A stretch of DNA of 55,120 nucleotides from Rhizobium leguminosarum. GTDB lineage: Bacteria; Pseudomonadota; Alphaproteobacteria; Rhizobiales; Rhizobiaceae. Under the pieces are notes generated by a model. It was not told the DNA's origin, did not search any database, and saw nothing but the letters and a program-made list of their open reading frames with translations. This document shows, piece by piece, positions 10,016 to 20,318 of this stretch (position 1 is the first letter of the stretch; each line of letters begins with the position of its first letter). The translations under genes were made by a program, and so were the position numbers. The stretch spans positions 1 to 55,120 of the forward strand of contig NZ_LWBS01000413.1 in assembly GCF_001652265.1 (NCBI RefSeq), given 5' to 3'.

Positions 10016-10254
10016 TCCGATTTCCCGATTTGCTTCAGCCACCGGTGACATTGCAAAGGCGCAAGGCGATGGCAAGGCATTTTCTTTGCTGCCGGCCAAT
10101 GCGAAGATTTCGACCGGCGATCGAAGTGGATAGGCAAAGCTTGACGATCCCATCCCGAGGCGGACGAGTTCGGCTGCGCCGGGTTTCGGCCGCAATCTCG
10201 GACTATTCTCCAGCCTCTTCACAATTCCGGCGCAAAAATTCGTGATTGCTCTCA

Positions 10255-10283
10255 TTGACTCCTTTCGGAGCCATCCCTAAATG
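10255..10283 (+). promoter_or_regulatory. probable promoter of groESL
   Basis: TTGACT at 10255-10260, a 17-base spacer and TAAATG at 10278-10283 form a sigma-70-type promoter. The expected transcription start lies in or just before the CIRCE element, the usual geometry for HrcA-repressed promoters. The stretch from 10016 to 10254 shows no gene. Confidence 0.6.
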
Positions 10284-10290
10284 CTCGTCG

Positions 10291-10317
10291 CTAGCACTCA
10301 CCGCAAGGGAGTGCTAA
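10291..10317 (+). promoter_or_regulatory. CIRCE operator (HrcA binding site)
   Basis: CTAGCACTC, nine bases, then GAGTGCTAA matches the CIRCE consensus (TTAGCACTC-N9-GAGTGCTAA) with one difference in the left arm. It lies 59 bases upstream of groES. In the family HrcA binds here and represses chaperonin transcription until heat or misfolded protein titrates GroEL. Confidence 0.95.
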
Positions 10318-10375
10318 CACCTATCCATGTGGGCCACTCCGGTCCGCGAATGTCATTCGATCGAGGGATTAGACA

Positions 10376-10672
10376 ATGGCAAGCACCAACTTCCGCCCCC
10401 TTCACGACCGCGTCGTTGTTCGCCGCGTTGAGTCCGAAGCCAAGACCAAGGGTGGCATCATCATTCCCGATACCGCCAAGGAAAAGCCGCAGGAAGGCGA
10501 AATCGTCGCCGTCGGCTCCGGCGCGCGCGATGAGTCCGGCAAGGTTGTCGCACTCGACGTCAAGGCTGGCGACCGCATCCTGTTCGGCAAGTGGTCCGGC
10601 ACCGAAGTCAAGATCGACGGCGAAGACCTTCTGATCATGAAGGAAGCCGACATTATGGGCATCATCGGCTGA
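10376..10672 (+). CDS. groES: co-chaperonin GroES
   Basis: The 98-residue protein starts [12 protein letters not shown] and carries [22 protein letters not shown], the mobile loop that docks on GroEL, ending [11 protein letters not shown]. It caps the GroEL ring during ATP-driven folding. ATG 10376 follows GAGGG. It is the first gene of the CIRCE-controlled operon, 72 bases before groEL. Confidence 0.98.
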   Translation: MASTNFRPLHDRVVVRRVESEAKTKGGIIIPDTAKEKPQEGEIVAVGSGARDESGKVVALDVKAGDRILFGKWSGTEVKIDGEDLLIMKEADIMGIIG

Positions 10673-10702
10673 TCGGCCGACCTGCTTTCCCGAAATGGCT
10701 GA

Positions 10703-12388
<1,686 letters not shown>

Positions 12389-12435
12389 TCGGCGAAAGCC
12401 ATCACTGACTACCATTCCGGCATCCGGAACAGGAA

Positions 12436-12462
12436 GGGCGGCCCTCGGGTCGCCCTTTTCTT
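12436..12462 (+). terminator. rho-independent terminator of groESL
   Basis: GGGCGGCC, loop CTCG, GGTCGCCC followed by TTTTCTTTT, 47 bases after the groEL stop. One G-T wobble pair is present in the stem. Confidence 0.88.
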
Positions 12463-12762
12463 TTGCCCAAAGCGATTCGACGCCCGGCAGGCTCGATTGG
12501 CATGGCCGATGAAACATTTGCCTGGCTCCTATTGCCGGCCCCAAGGCGCGAAGCTTGCGCCAGGCTTGCGCTGCCCGCGTCTTTCTCAGCTTGCCGACAT
12601 GCGAGAGATCACAGTGTTGCGGCAAGGTTTCCGGCCTGATGCGGAGTGAAAACGCTTCCAAAACCCTCAAAGATGATCTTCCGATGCTGTTTCTCGCGAA
12701 ATCGCGCACAAATGCAGACATCCCGGGAAAGGCTGCGGATCCGAATACCCCTTAAAAAGCCG

Positions 12763-12790
12763 TTGCCGTTTGTCCAAAAGCCCCTATAAA
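12763..12790 (+). promoter_or_regulatory. candidate sigma-70 promoter
   Basis: TTGCCG at 12763-12768, a 16-base spacer and TATAAA at 12785-12790 lie upstream of the 158-residue gene that starts near 13026. A small hairpin (GGCGA/TCGCC) follows at about 12816-12832 in the leader. Between the groEL terminator and this promoter (12463-12762) I see no gene. Confidence 0.45.
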
Positions 12791-13025
12791 TCCGCGCTGC
12801 AATTAAAGCGCGCCCGGCGATAATTTTTCGCCAATAGACGAGGCCGGAGCGCGGAAGGCGATGCGTGAACGTTCGGCTTCGAAGGGCTCCGGTTACGGAG
12901 GCCAGATAGCTGTGGCAATCATCGCCGGAGGTAAGCGCGGGCATCATGCCCGCTGCTGCGTGATCCTGTTTCTTTGTGTTTGCCGAGCGTGCGGCGGAAG
13001 AGCCGCATCCGAACTGGGGAACGCC

Positions 13026-13502
13026 TTGTTTAAGATCGCCAGAGCCAATGCAGCCGCACCCTTGACGCCCGGCTCGCTTGATGACGCCAATCAAAACCAT
13101 GAGATGTTGGCGCAGTTTTCCGTTTCCGAAGCCTGGACTGGAGATTTTTCGAGCGGGATGCTCCGTCTCGGCGAATGGAGCGCGATGCTGCACGGCCTTG
13201 CCGCACAGGAATGCGGGCTCTTAAGCCTGATCCGCTGCTACGACGCCAAGGAGCGCAGCCACATATTGGAGCTGTTTGAGCAGGCGGCGACGCTCTGCTC
13301 CTCCTTCTGTTTTTCGACGACGATCGTCATGCCGAACGGCTTCCGCCAGCCGCTGTTCTGCATGGGCGAGTCGAACGGGCTTGAGCAGAAATACAGCGGC
13401 AGCATGGTCGGCGTCTTCATCTTTCCGCGCTTCAAGCTGGAAGGCGCAAGCCAGATCACGACAGCGCCGCGCGTCTATTCAGACGCGCAAAGGACGCTGT
13501 AG
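13026..13502 (+). CDS. conserved hypothetical protein, PAS-like
   Basis: From TTG 13026, preceded by GGGGAAC, the frame encodes 158 residues; an ATG at 12861 would add 55 residues of odd, Cys-rich sequence. The core has the pattern of a PAS_3-type fold: EAWTGDFSSGMLRLGEWSA, then CGLLSLIRCYDAKERSHILELFEQAA, then a strand region SFCFSTTIVMPNG. No output domain is visible. The PAS assignment rests on pattern only. The last ten or so codons and the TAG stop lie inside a palindromic repeat element, so the C-terminus is probably not ancestral. Confidence 0.6.
   Translation: MFKIARANAAAPLTPGSLDDANQNHEMLAQFSVSEAWTGDFSSGMLRLGEWSAMLHGLAAQECGLLSLIRCYDAKERSHILELFEQAATLCSSFCFSTTIVMPNGFRQPLFCMGESNGLEQKYSGSMVGVFIFPRFKLEGASQITTAPRVYSDAQRTL
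13461..13500. repeat. rhizobial palindromic repeat, family B, copy 1
   Basis: A nested palindrome: ACAGCG at 13461 pairs with CGCTGT at 13495, enclosing GCGCGTCT-ATTC-AGACGCGC. The 20 bases at 13481-13500 recur exactly at 24878-24897. The element forms the 3' end of the preceding reading frame. Confidence 0.7.
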
Positions 13503-13550
13503 CCCCTCGTTGTGCAGGAGTCGGCGATAGGCCGGAAGAGCAAAATCAAC

Positions 13551-13585
13551 GGCCGCTCCCGACGTCTTCGAGGGCGGCCTTTCTA
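13551..13585 (+). terminator. probable terminator between convergent genes
   Basis: GGCCGCTCCCGA and TCGAGGGCGGCC can pair over 12 positions with one wobble and one mismatch, followed by TTTCTACTTT. It lies downstream of the PAS-like gene and just before the stop of the convergent GST gene. Confidence 0.6.
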
Positions 13586-13604
13586 CTTTCCAGCGATCTG
13601 TTGG

Positions 13605-14315
13605 TTACTCCGGCTTGACCGGGATGTTGAGGCCCCTGGCACTTGCCGGACGGGCGATGCAGCGCTCCAGCCAATCCGAGACGGCGGGGAATTTCGCATA
13701 TTCGAGCACCTCGCGGCCGCCATAGAAGATATCGGCGCCGCGAACCCAGGTGAAGGTGGTGATGTCGGCGATCGTATACTGATCGCCCATAATCCACTGA
13801 CGGCCCTTCAACCTGTCTTCGAGCACGCCGAGCAGCCGTTTGGATTCATCGCGATAACGCTCCACCGGGTAGGAATTGTTGGCGACCTTGTCGGCGGCAA
13901 ATTTGTGGAAATGGCCGAACTGGCCGAACATCGGGCCGATGCCCGCCATCTGGAAAAACACCCACTGGATGGTTTCGTAGCGACCGGCGGCATCAGCAGG
14001 GATGAGCTTGCCGGTTTTTTCCGCGAGATAAAGCAGGATGGCGCCGGATTCGAAAAGGCCGATCGGCTTTCCGTCCAGACCGTTCGGATCGATGATCGCC
14101 GGAATGCGGCCGTTCGGGTTGAGAGATTCGAATTCCGTCGACTTCTGCTCGTTGGCGGCGAAGGAAACATAGTGCGGCTCATAGGCGAGGCCGAGCTCTT
14201 CGAGAGCGACCGAGACCTTCACCCCATTCGGCGTCTGCAGGGAATAGAGTTGGATGATGTCGGAATTTCTAGCCGGCCAGCGCGTCGTGATCGGAAATGC
14301 GGAAAGATCTGCCAT
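13605..14315 (-). CDS. yfcG: glutathione S-transferase family protein, YfcG-like disulfide oxidoreductase
   Basis: The 236-residue protein has an N-terminal thioredoxin-like GST domain opening IIQLYSLQTPNGVKVSVALEE. The PNG/PNGRIPAI and LFESGAILLYLAEKTG segments are characteristic of the YfcG/YghU group, and an alpha-helical C-terminal domain follows (MFGQFGHF, YTIADITTF). YfcG-like enzymes bind glutathione and show disulfide-bond reductase activity. ATG 14315 is chosen because GGAG lies at the right distance and the upstream extension runs into a repeat element. Confidence 0.88.
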   Translation of the reverse strand: MADLSAFPITTRWPARNSDIIQLYSLQTPNGVKVSVALEELGLAYEPHYVSFAANEQKSTEFESLNPNGRIPAIIDPNGLDGKPIGLFESGAILLYLAEKTGKLIPADAAGRYETIQWVFFQMAGIGPMFGQFGHFHKFAADKVANNSYPVERYRDESKRLLGVLEDRLKGRQWIMGDQYTIADITTFTWVRGADIFYGGREVLEYAKFPAVSDWLERCIARPASARGLNIPVKPE

Positions 14316-14385
14316 CGGATTCTCCATGTTATCAGCCGACCATAGGAGACGAGGCTTCACAAAGGCAAGCGGGGGCAGCCAATGC

Positions 14386-14484
14386 ATGTCGCCCAAAAGT
14401 GCGCAGCGGTTTTGGGACAACGACATGCACGACAACAAAAGATCCAAGCGCGTCGCATGAATCCGGTCGAACGCGACGCGCTTT
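14386..14484. repeat. rhizobial palindromic repeat, family A, copy 1
   Basis: Two consecutive hairpins. The first is ATGTCG-CCCAAAA ... TTTTGGG ... CGACAT (14386-14426), around the core AGTGCGCAGCGG. The second is AAGCGCGTCGC ... GCGACGCGCTT (14446-14483). The layout and much of the first hairpin recur at 24345-24442. It sits upstream of the GST gene, between divergent genes, and could form structured RNA in either direction. Confidence 0.8.
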
Positions 14485-14629
14485 GGAGATCGTTCCATAT
14501 TAGTGAACGAAGTGTCCCCTTTCGTTTATCTTTCCACAACGCAAGAAAAGAGCGACATAGAGGCATCCGAGGTCGAACCGGTGCCGGGGCACCAAGATCT
14601 CCTAAGTCCTTGAAACGGAGACAACGTCC

Positions 14630-15046
14630 ATGTCGAACAACGTCATCATCCTGATTGCCCGTATTCTTCTGTCCTTCATGTTCATCCTTTCCGGCTTCAT
14701 GAAGCTCACCGATCCTGCCGGTACTGCGGGCATGATCGCCGGTGCCGGCCTGCCGGCAGCAACCCTGCTGGCCTATGTCGCAGGCATTTTCGAACTGCTG
14801 GCCGGCCTTGCGGTTCTCACAGGCTTCCAGGTCCGCATTGCCGGCTGGCTGCTCGCCGCCTTCTGTGTCTTCACGGGCATTGCCTTCCACCTGCCCTATG
14901 CGAGTGGCACGGAACTCGTGAACATTCTCAACCAGATCATGGTCATGAAGAATATCACGCTGGCCGGCGCGTACATACTGCTCGCCACCGTCGGTGCCGG
15001 CGCCTACTCGCTCGACGCCCGCCGCGGCGCTTACGCAGCTGCCTGA
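14630..15046 (+). CDS. DoxX family inner-membrane protein
   Basis: The 138-residue protein has four predicted membrane helices and the DoxX pattern ILLSFMFILSGFMKLTDPAGTAGMI near the N-terminus. Later helices are GIFELLAGLAVLTGF and WLLAAFCVFTGIAFH, ending in a short cytoplasmic tail. DoxX proteins are small membrane proteins tied in some bacteria to redox homeostasis; the function here is unknown. GGAG precedes ATG 14630. It is a single-gene unit closed by a strong terminator. Confidence 0.85.
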   Translation: MSNNVIILIARILLSFMFILSGFMKLTDPAGTAGMIAGAGLPAATLLAYVAGIFELLAGLAVLTGFQVRIAGWLLAAFCVFTGIAFHLPYASGTELVNILNQIMVMKNITLAGAYILLATVGAGAYSLDARRGAYAAA

Positions 15047-15076
15047 CACCAGCAGACATCCTCCCAGAAACAGAGA

Positions 15077-15106
15077 AACCCGCCGTCATCCGACGGCGGG
15101 TTTTTA
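15077..15106. terminator. rho-independent terminator, doxX / hisG
   Basis: AACCCGCCGTC, loop ATCC, GACGGCGGGTT then TTTATT. The A-run on the left arm means it could also serve the convergent hisG transcript. Confidence 0.9.
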
Positions 15107-15126
15107 TTGTGTCTTGACTGCCAAAT

Positions 15127-15822
15127 TCAGAGGGCGGCGCGCACTGCCTCGATGATTGCCTGTACAGCGGGTTCGCCGGCATGGCTTTCCTTGCGGGCGC
15201 GCACGAGGCAGGCCTGCGAATGCAGGATGACGCCGTCCTGGAGCACCTTCAGGTGGTTGGCGCGCAGCGTCGAGCCGGTGGAGGTGATATCGACGATGAT
15301 ATCGGCCGAGCCGGACGCGGGAGCGCCCTCGGTGGCGCCCAGGCTTTCGACGATGCGATAAAGCTGGATGCCGTGCTGGCTCGAAAAGAACTGCTGGGTC
15401 AGCCGCCAGTATTTGGTGGCGATGGCAAGGCGCCTGGAGTGGCGGGCGCGGAAATCGGCGGCGACATCGACGAGATCAGCCATGGTGTCGACATCGAGCC
15501 AGATCTCCGGCACGGCAACGACGACATCGGCATGGCCGAAGCCGAGCCGGGCGCAGAATTCGACGCGCTTGTCGACCTCGGCAAAACCTTCCCGCATCAG
15601 ATCTTCGCCGGTGACACCGAAATCGACGGTGCCGTTGCCGATTTCACGGGAGATTTCGGAAGCCGAAAGGAAGGCGATTTCCACATCATCCCAGCCTTCG
15701 ACGCGGCCGCGATAGGAGCGATCGTTACCAACAGCCGAGATCGTCATGCCGGCACGTTCGAAGATCGCCGAAGCGTCCTCCTTCATCCGGCCCTTGGAGG
15801 GAAGCGCGATGGTGATGGTCAT
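15127..15822 (-). CDS. hisG: ATP phosphoribosyltransferase catalytic subunit, short form
   Basis: The 231-residue HisG_S type lacks the C-terminal regulatory domain of long HisG and needs HisZ for activity. The PRPP-binding loop is [12 protein letters not shown] (near residues 178-189), and the N-terminus [11 protein letters not shown] is typical. It catalyses the first step of histidine biosynthesis, ATP plus PRPP to phosphoribosyl-ATP. Its ATG overlaps the hisZ stop as ATGA, matching the need for matched subunits. Confidence 0.95.
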   Translation of the reverse strand: MTITIALPSKGRMKEDASAIFERAGMTISAVGNDRSYRGRVEGWDDVEIAFLSASEISREIGNGTVDFGVTGEDLMREGFAEVDKRVEFCARLGFGHADVVVAVPEIWLDVDTMADLVDVAADFRARHSRRLAIATKYWRLTQQFFSSQHGIQLYRIVESLGATEGAPASGSADIIVDITSTGSTLRANHLKVLQDGVILHSQACLVRARKESHAGEPAVQAIIEAVRAAL

Positions 15823-16940
15823 GCGGCTACCCTTTCGGTTTCGATGCGGTCGAGCCAGAAGGAGAAGCCGACGGCCGGGATGCGGTCCGTCGCACCGAGG
15901 AAGGTCAGGAGCCGGTCGAAGCGGCCGCCGCCGGCGAGCACCGCGGTCGAGCCTTCCACCGTCACCTCGAAGACGAGGCCGGTGTAATAGTCGAGCGGCC
16001 GTCCGAAGGCGGCGCGGTAGTCGAGGCAGGAAAGATCGACGCCGGCATTGGAAAGTGCTGCAACGCGGCCATTGAAGCGGGCGAGCGCGTTGCCGAGTTT
16101 CAACCCGGCAGCATCGGCGAAACCGGAAAGGGCCGCGGACGCATTAACCAGCGCCACGTCGAGCGACAGGAACTCTTCCAGCACATGGAAGGCCGCATCG
16201 TCGAGGCGCGTTTCGGACAGGATGAGCTTTTCCTTGAGCCTTCGGGCGATCGCCAGGGCCGAGCGGCCGGCATTCGTCGAATAGCCGGTCTTCTGCATCT
16301 CCCGCTCGAGATAGGCGACCAGCGCCTGCTCGTCGCCCGATGCGACAAGCCTGGCAATATCGTCGTCCAGCCCGGTGACGAATTGCGGGCTGACGAGGCT
16401 GGCAAGCAGTGCTTCCAGCTGCGTCATATTGCCGAAGGCGTGGATCAGGCGCTTCTGCCAGCCGAGCGGCAGGCCGAGCGCCTGGACGACAGCCTCGAAC
16501 ACTGCCTGGTCGCCCAATGTCACCGACAGGCGGCGGCCCGGCAGCAGGCGGGCGAGAATGCCGGTGGCATCGCCGATGGCGCGGGCGTCGGCGTTCGACA
16601 GGTCGATATCGCCGAGATCCTCGATGCCGGCCTGATAGAATTCGTTGGCGCCGTCGCGGCGCTGGCGGAAAACCTCGCCGAGATAGGCATAACGCTTCGG
16701 CGTGCCGGTCGCCGTCTCGATGTGGCGCAGACAGACGGGGATGGTGAATTCGGGACGCAGGCAGAGGCTGGCGCCGGTTTCGCTCTCCGTCATGAAGATG
16801 CGGCGGCGCAGATCTTCGCCGGCGATATCCAGGAAAGGTTCGGCCGGCTGAATGACAGGCGTATCGATGCGCTCGGCGTTGCGCGCGTCGAATTCGGCAA
16901 GCAGGTCGTTGGCAAATTCGGGGAGGTTGATCAGAGGCAT
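15819..16940 (-). CDS. hisZ: ATP phosphoribosyltransferase regulatory subunit HisZ
   Basis: The 373-residue HisRS paralogue keeps the class II fold, with a motif-2-like [18 protein letters not shown] segment and the [15 protein letters not shown] strand, but lacks the C-terminal anticodon-binding domain of true HisRS. It forms the hetero-octamer with HisG_S and conveys histidine feedback inhibition. It lies directly downstream of hisS by about 40 bases, so the operon order is hisS-hisZ-hisG. Confidence 0.93.
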   Translation of the reverse strand: MPLINLPEFANDLLAEFDARNAERIDTPVIQPAEPFLDIAGEDLRRRIFMTESETGASLCLRPEFTIPVCLRHIETATGTPKRYAYLGEVFRQRRDGANEFYQAGIEDLGDIDLSNADARAIGDATGILARLLPGRRLSVTLGDQAVFEAVVQALGLPLGWQKRLIHAFGNMTQLEALLASLVSPQFVTGLDDDIARLVASGDEQALVAYLEREMQKTGYSTNAGRSALAIARRLKEKLILSETRLDDAAFHVLEEFLSLDVALVNASAALSGFADAAGLKLGNALARFNGRVAALSNAGVDLSCLDYRAAFGRPLDYYTGLVFEVTVEGSTAVLAGGGRFDRLLTFLGATDRIPAVGFSFWLDRIETERVAA

Positions 16941-16982
16941 TCGGGCCTCCGAACGATAGGCAAAGAGCGTATCGGAAATGCC

Positions 16983-18506
16983 TCAGACATTGCCGCCTGC
17001 CCTTTTCCGATCCTCGGCCTGCGCGGCAAGGATTTCCTTCACCTTGGCGACGAGGTCGGCTTCCGGCGCAGTCTCCTGCGCCACGCGCGCTTCGCGCCAG
17101 CTGGCATTGTCTTCGATCTCGCCGGAGAGCCGCTTGCCTTCGATCAGATCCTTGATCTGCACGACGCCTTCGGCGCGCTCGTCGCCGCCCTGGATGATGG
17201 CGACGGGGCAGCCGCGGCGATCGGCATATTTCAGCTGGTTGCCGAACTTCTTCCAATTGCCCTGGAACATTTCGGCGCGGATGCCGGCGGCGCGCAATTC
17301 CTGGGTCATCCTTTGATAACGGCCCATCGCCTCGACATCGCCGTCCATGACGGTCACCAGCACCGGCTCGATGACCTCACTAGCGCCGAGCTTGCCGAGG
17401 TTCTTCAGCGCCGTCATCAGCCTGGAGACGCCGATCGAAAAGCCGGTCGCCGGAACCGGCTGGCCCATGAAGCGGGAGACGAGGCCATCATACCGACCGC
17501 CGCCGCCGACCGAACCGAAGACGACCTTTTCGCCCTTTTCGTTGGTGACGTCAAAGGTGAGTTCGGCCTCATAGACGGGGCCGGTGTAATATTCGAGACC
17601 ACGGACAACGGAGGGATCGATCTTGATGCGGTCAGGGCCATAGCCGGCGCTGGTGACGAGTGCTGCGATGAAATTCAGCTCCTCGACGCCCTCGCCACCC
17701 CTGGCGGTTCCCGCAACCAGCTCGGCGAGGCGTTGAGCGCTTTCGGCATAGTCCTTGATGCCGACGAAGAACAGCACCTTGTCGATCTGCTCCTGGTTAA
17801 GCCCGGCGCCCTTGGTGAAGTCGCCGGATTCATCCTTGCGGCCGGGACCGAGCAGCAGGGCCACGCCCTCCGGGCCAAACTTGTCGAGCTTGTCGATGGC
17901 GCGCAGCACGTTGAGCCGCTGGCCGGCCTTGTCGTCGCCGCCGAGACCGATCGCCTCGAGCACACCGTCAAGGACCTTGCGGTTGTTGACGCGGATGACA
18001 TAGTCGCCGCGCTTGATGCCGAGGGCTTCCAGCGTATCGGCCATCATCATGCACATTTCGGCATCGGCCTGAACACCAGGCGCGCCGACGGTATCGGCAT
18101 CGAACTGCATGAACTGGCGGAAGCGGCCGGGGCCCGGCTTCTCGTTGCGGAAGACGTAACCGGCGCGATAGGTGCGATAGGGCAGCTGGATCTCGTTGAA
18201 ATTCTCGGCGACATGACGAGCGAGCGGCGCCGTCAGGTCGTAGCGTAGCGACATCCATTGCTCGTCATCGTCCTGCAGCGAGAAGACGCCTTCGTTGGGC
18301 CGGTCGCTATCGGGCAGAAACTTGCCAAGCGCGTCGGTATATTCGAACAGCGGTGTTTCGAGCGGATCGAAACCATAATGCTCATAGACTTCCCGGATCT
18401 TTGCCGTCATCTCGTTGACGGCGCGGATATCGCCGGCCGTTCGGTCGACGAAGCCGCGCGGCAGGCGGGCCTTGAGCTTTTGCGGTTTCTTCTGCTTGTC
18501 GTTCAT
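16983..18506 (-). CDS. hisS: histidyl-tRNA synthetase
   Basis: A 507-residue class II synthetase. Motif 2 ([19 protein letters not shown]) is at about residues 114-132, the HisA motif is [12 protein letters not shown], and a C-terminal anticodon-binding domain is present. ATG 18506 ([18 protein letters not shown]) is preferred over an ATG 21 codons upstream. Having the synthetase and its paralogue hisZ side by side is the arrangement expected from an ancient duplication. The gene is divergent from the unknown gene at 18637. Confidence 0.95.
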   Translation of the reverse strand: MNDKQKKPQKLKARLPRGFVDRTAGDIRAVNEMTAKIREVYEHYGFDPLETPLFEYTDALGKFLPDSDRPNEGVFSLQDDDEQWMSLRYDLTAPLARHVAENFNEIQLPYRTYRAGYVFRNEKPGPGRFRQFMQFDADTVGAPGVQADAEMCMMMADTLEALGIKRGDYVIRVNNRKVLDGVLEAIGLGGDDKAGQRLNVLRAIDKLDKFGPEGVALLLGPGRKDESGDFTKGAGLNQEQIDKVLFFVGIKDYAESAQRLAELVAGTARGGEGVEELNFIAALVTSAGYGPDRIKIDPSVVRGLEYYTGPVYEAELTFDVTNEKGEKVVFGSVGGGGRYDGLVSRFMGQPVPATGFSIGVSRLMTALKNLGKLGASEVIEPVLVTVMDGDVEAMGRYQRMTQELRAAGIRAEMFQGNWKKFGNQLKYADRRGCPVAIIQGGDERAEGVVQIKDLIEGKRLSGEIEDNASWREARVAQETAPEADLVAKVKEILAAQAEDRKRAGGNV

Positions 18507-18636
18507 TTCCGGGAATTCCACTGACTGTGACAGTGGCGGTTTCCTAGCGGATTGGGCGGGGAGCGGCAAGGGCGAAGGCCCTTGATCTCAAGACTGGAAT
18601 CGATTCAACGAAGAGGCGTCCATCAGAAATGCGGAT

Positions 18637-19398
18637 ATGCTCATGATCACTGAGGCGCTTCTCTATGCCGCGACCTTGCCGCTGACCGGCAAGCCGCATC
18701 GAAAGTCCATCCGCTATTCCGTCAATCTCTGGTCGCGGGCCGGGCGCTGCGCGGCGGATTGGGCCGAGCATGAGGAGATGAGCCGAAAGGCGATCCTGGC
18801 GGCAACGGCCGACCTCAGGCAGAAGCGGACCGCCGTCGTGCTCGGCTCCGGCTTGTTGCGCGACGTGCCGATCGAGGTGCTGGCGCGAGATTTCGACACC
18901 GTCGTCCTGGTCGATCTCGTTCATCTCGCCTCGGTGCGCCTGTGGCTGTCGGCCAAGTTCTATCGGAATGTCCGGCTGATCGAGCGCGATCTCTCCGGCT
19001 ATGATGAGCTTGCTGCCGGCCGCGAACCCGAACCGCTCGGCTTCCTGCGCGGCGTGCCCTATCTAGATTTCGTGGCTTCCGCCAGCCTCTTGTCGCAGAT
19101 CGGTCGCGGCGTGAAGCGGCGCCATGAGGCCGAGGCCGGGCGAATGCCTGAAGACACGGTGGAAAGGCTGATCACGGCACATCTTGCCGGGCTTTCGGGC
19201 CTTCCCTGCCGCAGCTGCCTGGTAACCGACATCGCCTATGCCGTCATCGACCGCAACGACAGGACCCATGAAGAGGCTGACCTGCTGCATGGCGTTTTGC
19301 CGCCGCCGGCAAAAGCCGCCTGGACATGGCCGGTTGCGCCGCTCGGCGAAGAGAGCAAGGATTATAAGATCGAGCACAAAGTCATTGCCGCCTGGTGA
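18637..19398 (+). CDS. conserved hypothetical protein with Rossmann-like segment
   Basis: The 253-residue soluble protein shows an RTAVVLGSGLLRDVPIEVLAR stretch followed by DTVVLVDLVHL near residues 64-97. That resembles the first two strands of a SAM- or NAD-binding Rossmann fold, with an acidic residue closing strand 2. Later comes VPYLDFVASASLLSQI, like the catalytic-loop region of methyltransferases. It is well conserved in style (good codon use, no breaks) but I cannot name a family. An ATG two codons in (18643) is an alternative start. Confidence 0.7.
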   Translation: MLMITEALLYAATLPLTGKPHRKSIRYSVNLWSRAGRCAADWAEHEEMSRKAILAATADLRQKRTAVVLGSGLLRDVPIEVLARDFDTVVLVDLVHLASVRLWLSAKFYRNVRLIERDLSGYDELAAGREPEPLGFLRGVPYLDFVASASLLSQIGRGVKRRHEAEAGRMPEDTVERLITAHLAGLSGLPCRSCLVTDIAYAVIDRNDRTHEEADLLHGVLPPPAKAAWTWPVAPLGEESKDYKIEHKVIAAW

Positions 19399-19417
19399 CC
19401 GGGATGTGACCGCCGGC

Positions 19418-19446
19418 TTGGCTTCTATCCGGCCTTCGCCTATAAA
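19418..19446 (+). promoter_or_regulatory. promoter placed for a leaderless transcript
   Basis: TTGGCT at 19418-19423, 17-base spacer, TATAAA at 19441-19446. The -10 ends only five bases before ATG 19452, so the predicted transcription start falls on the start codon. No ribosome binding site is visible. Confidence 0.5.
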
Positions 19447-19451
19447 ACAGC

Positions 19452-19817
19452 ATGCGCACGCTCGCTCTCATCACGATGTTTCTCGGCTGGCTGGTCTACA
19501 GCGCCATGTCCGCATGGGCAGGCTGTCCGACATGTGCGTCGATGAATGCACCGGTTGCCGTCGAAACCGGCATGCACCACGAAATGCACGGCATGACTGC
19601 GTCCGAAGCGGTGAGCAAGACTGAGCCCTCGAAAGGCCCCTGCGCCAGCGGCAATTCCGCACCTATGCCGCTTTGCGTCGCCTGCCTGTTGCTGCCACCG
19701 GCGGTGACGGTCATGGCCAGCGGAAAGTCCATTTTCGGCTACCCCACGCCGGCGCCTGCCCGCGCCCTGGACGGCGACAAGCCGGTACCGCAGCCGCCCC
19801 CTCCCCGACTGTCCTGA
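19452..19817 (+). CDS. secreted Cys/His/Met-rich small protein, possibly metal-related
   Basis: The 121-residue protein has a signal peptide ending AMSAWA, then GCPTCASM and a Met/His cluster (MHHEMHGM). A hydrophobic CVACLLLPPAVTVMASG segment follows, and the tail ends PVPQPPPPRLS. The overall layout resembles DUF2946-type proteins, often found with copper genes. The neighbouring DUF305 gene, 75 bases downstream on the same strand, is also Met/His-rich, so a periplasmic copper-handling pair is a fair guess. Nothing in the sequence proves the metal. Confidence 0.65.
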   Translation: MRTLALITMFLGWLVYSAMSAWAGCPTCASMNAPVAVETGMHHEMHGMTASEAVSKTEPSKGPCASGNSAPMPLCVACLLLPPAVTVMASGKSIFGYPTPAPARALDGDKPVPQPPPPRLS

Positions 19818-19892
19818 GACAACGCCTATCCATGCAGAATGGGCGGCCCGGCCGCCTGGAAGACCTATTGTCAGACAGAGGAAGGAACTCTC

Positions 19893-20252
19893 ATGTCTTT
19901 GAAAATCATCGCCCTCACCGCAATGCTCACCGTCGTCGCCGCTCCCGCCCTTGCCGAAGACAAGCCGATGGACATGAGCAAGCCGATGGGCAACCACGAT
20001 ACGGCAAGCCACGCCTTCAGCGAGGCCAACGCCAAGATGCACAACGATATGATGATCGACTATAGCGGCGATGCCGATGCGGATTTCGTCCGCGGCATGA
20101 TCCCGCACCATCAGGGCGCCATCGATATGGCCAGGATCGAGCTTCAATATGGAAAAGATCCCGATATCCGCAAGCTCGCCGAAGCCGTTATCAAGGCGCA
20201 GGAAGCCGAGATCGCCGAGATGAACGCCTGGCTCAAAGCCCACGGCAAGTAA
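19893..20252 (+). CDS. DUF305 family periplasmic protein
   Basis: The 119-residue precursor has a signal peptide cut after PALA, a Met-rich mature N-terminus ([10 protein letters not shown]) and the DUF305 core [17 protein letters not shown] at about 65-81, ending [15 protein letters not shown]. The HH pair and Met residues are typical of this ferritin-like four-helix family, linked to copper in several bacteria. ATG 19893 follows AGGAA; an upstream in-frame ATG at 19839 would destroy the signal peptide. Confidence 0.85.
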   Translation: MSLKIIALTAMLTVVAAPALAEDKPMDMSKPMGNHDTASHAFSEANAKMHNDMMIDYSGDADADFVRGMIPHHQGAIDMARIELQYGKDPDIRKLAEAVIKAQEAEIAEMNAWLKAHGK

Positions 20253-20271
20253 TCGATCACTCGTGAAAAGG

Positions 20272-20296
20272 GAACGCCGGGAGATATCCGGCGTTC
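20272..20296. terminator. hairpin terminator between DUF305 and the aldo/keto reductase
   Basis: GAACGCCGG, loop GAGATAT, CCGGCGTTC: a perfect 9-bp stem. On the minus strand it is followed by CCCTTTTC, so it best fits termination of the leftward reductase gene. Confidence 0.7.
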
Positions 20297-20318
20297 TCCA
20301 AGACTTATGTTGGTGACG

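Noticed and set aside
12609..13193. Long leftward frame (194 codons) opposite the PAS-like gene
   Set aside because: It crosses a promoter-like region and the repeat-free leader, has no domain or ribosome site, and its composition follows the opposite strand.
14383..14654. Small reading frames within the family A repeat (SAQRF, SLSQNRCALL and similar)
   Set aside because: Such peptides arise from the palindromic repeat wherever it occurs and are commonly mis-annotated.
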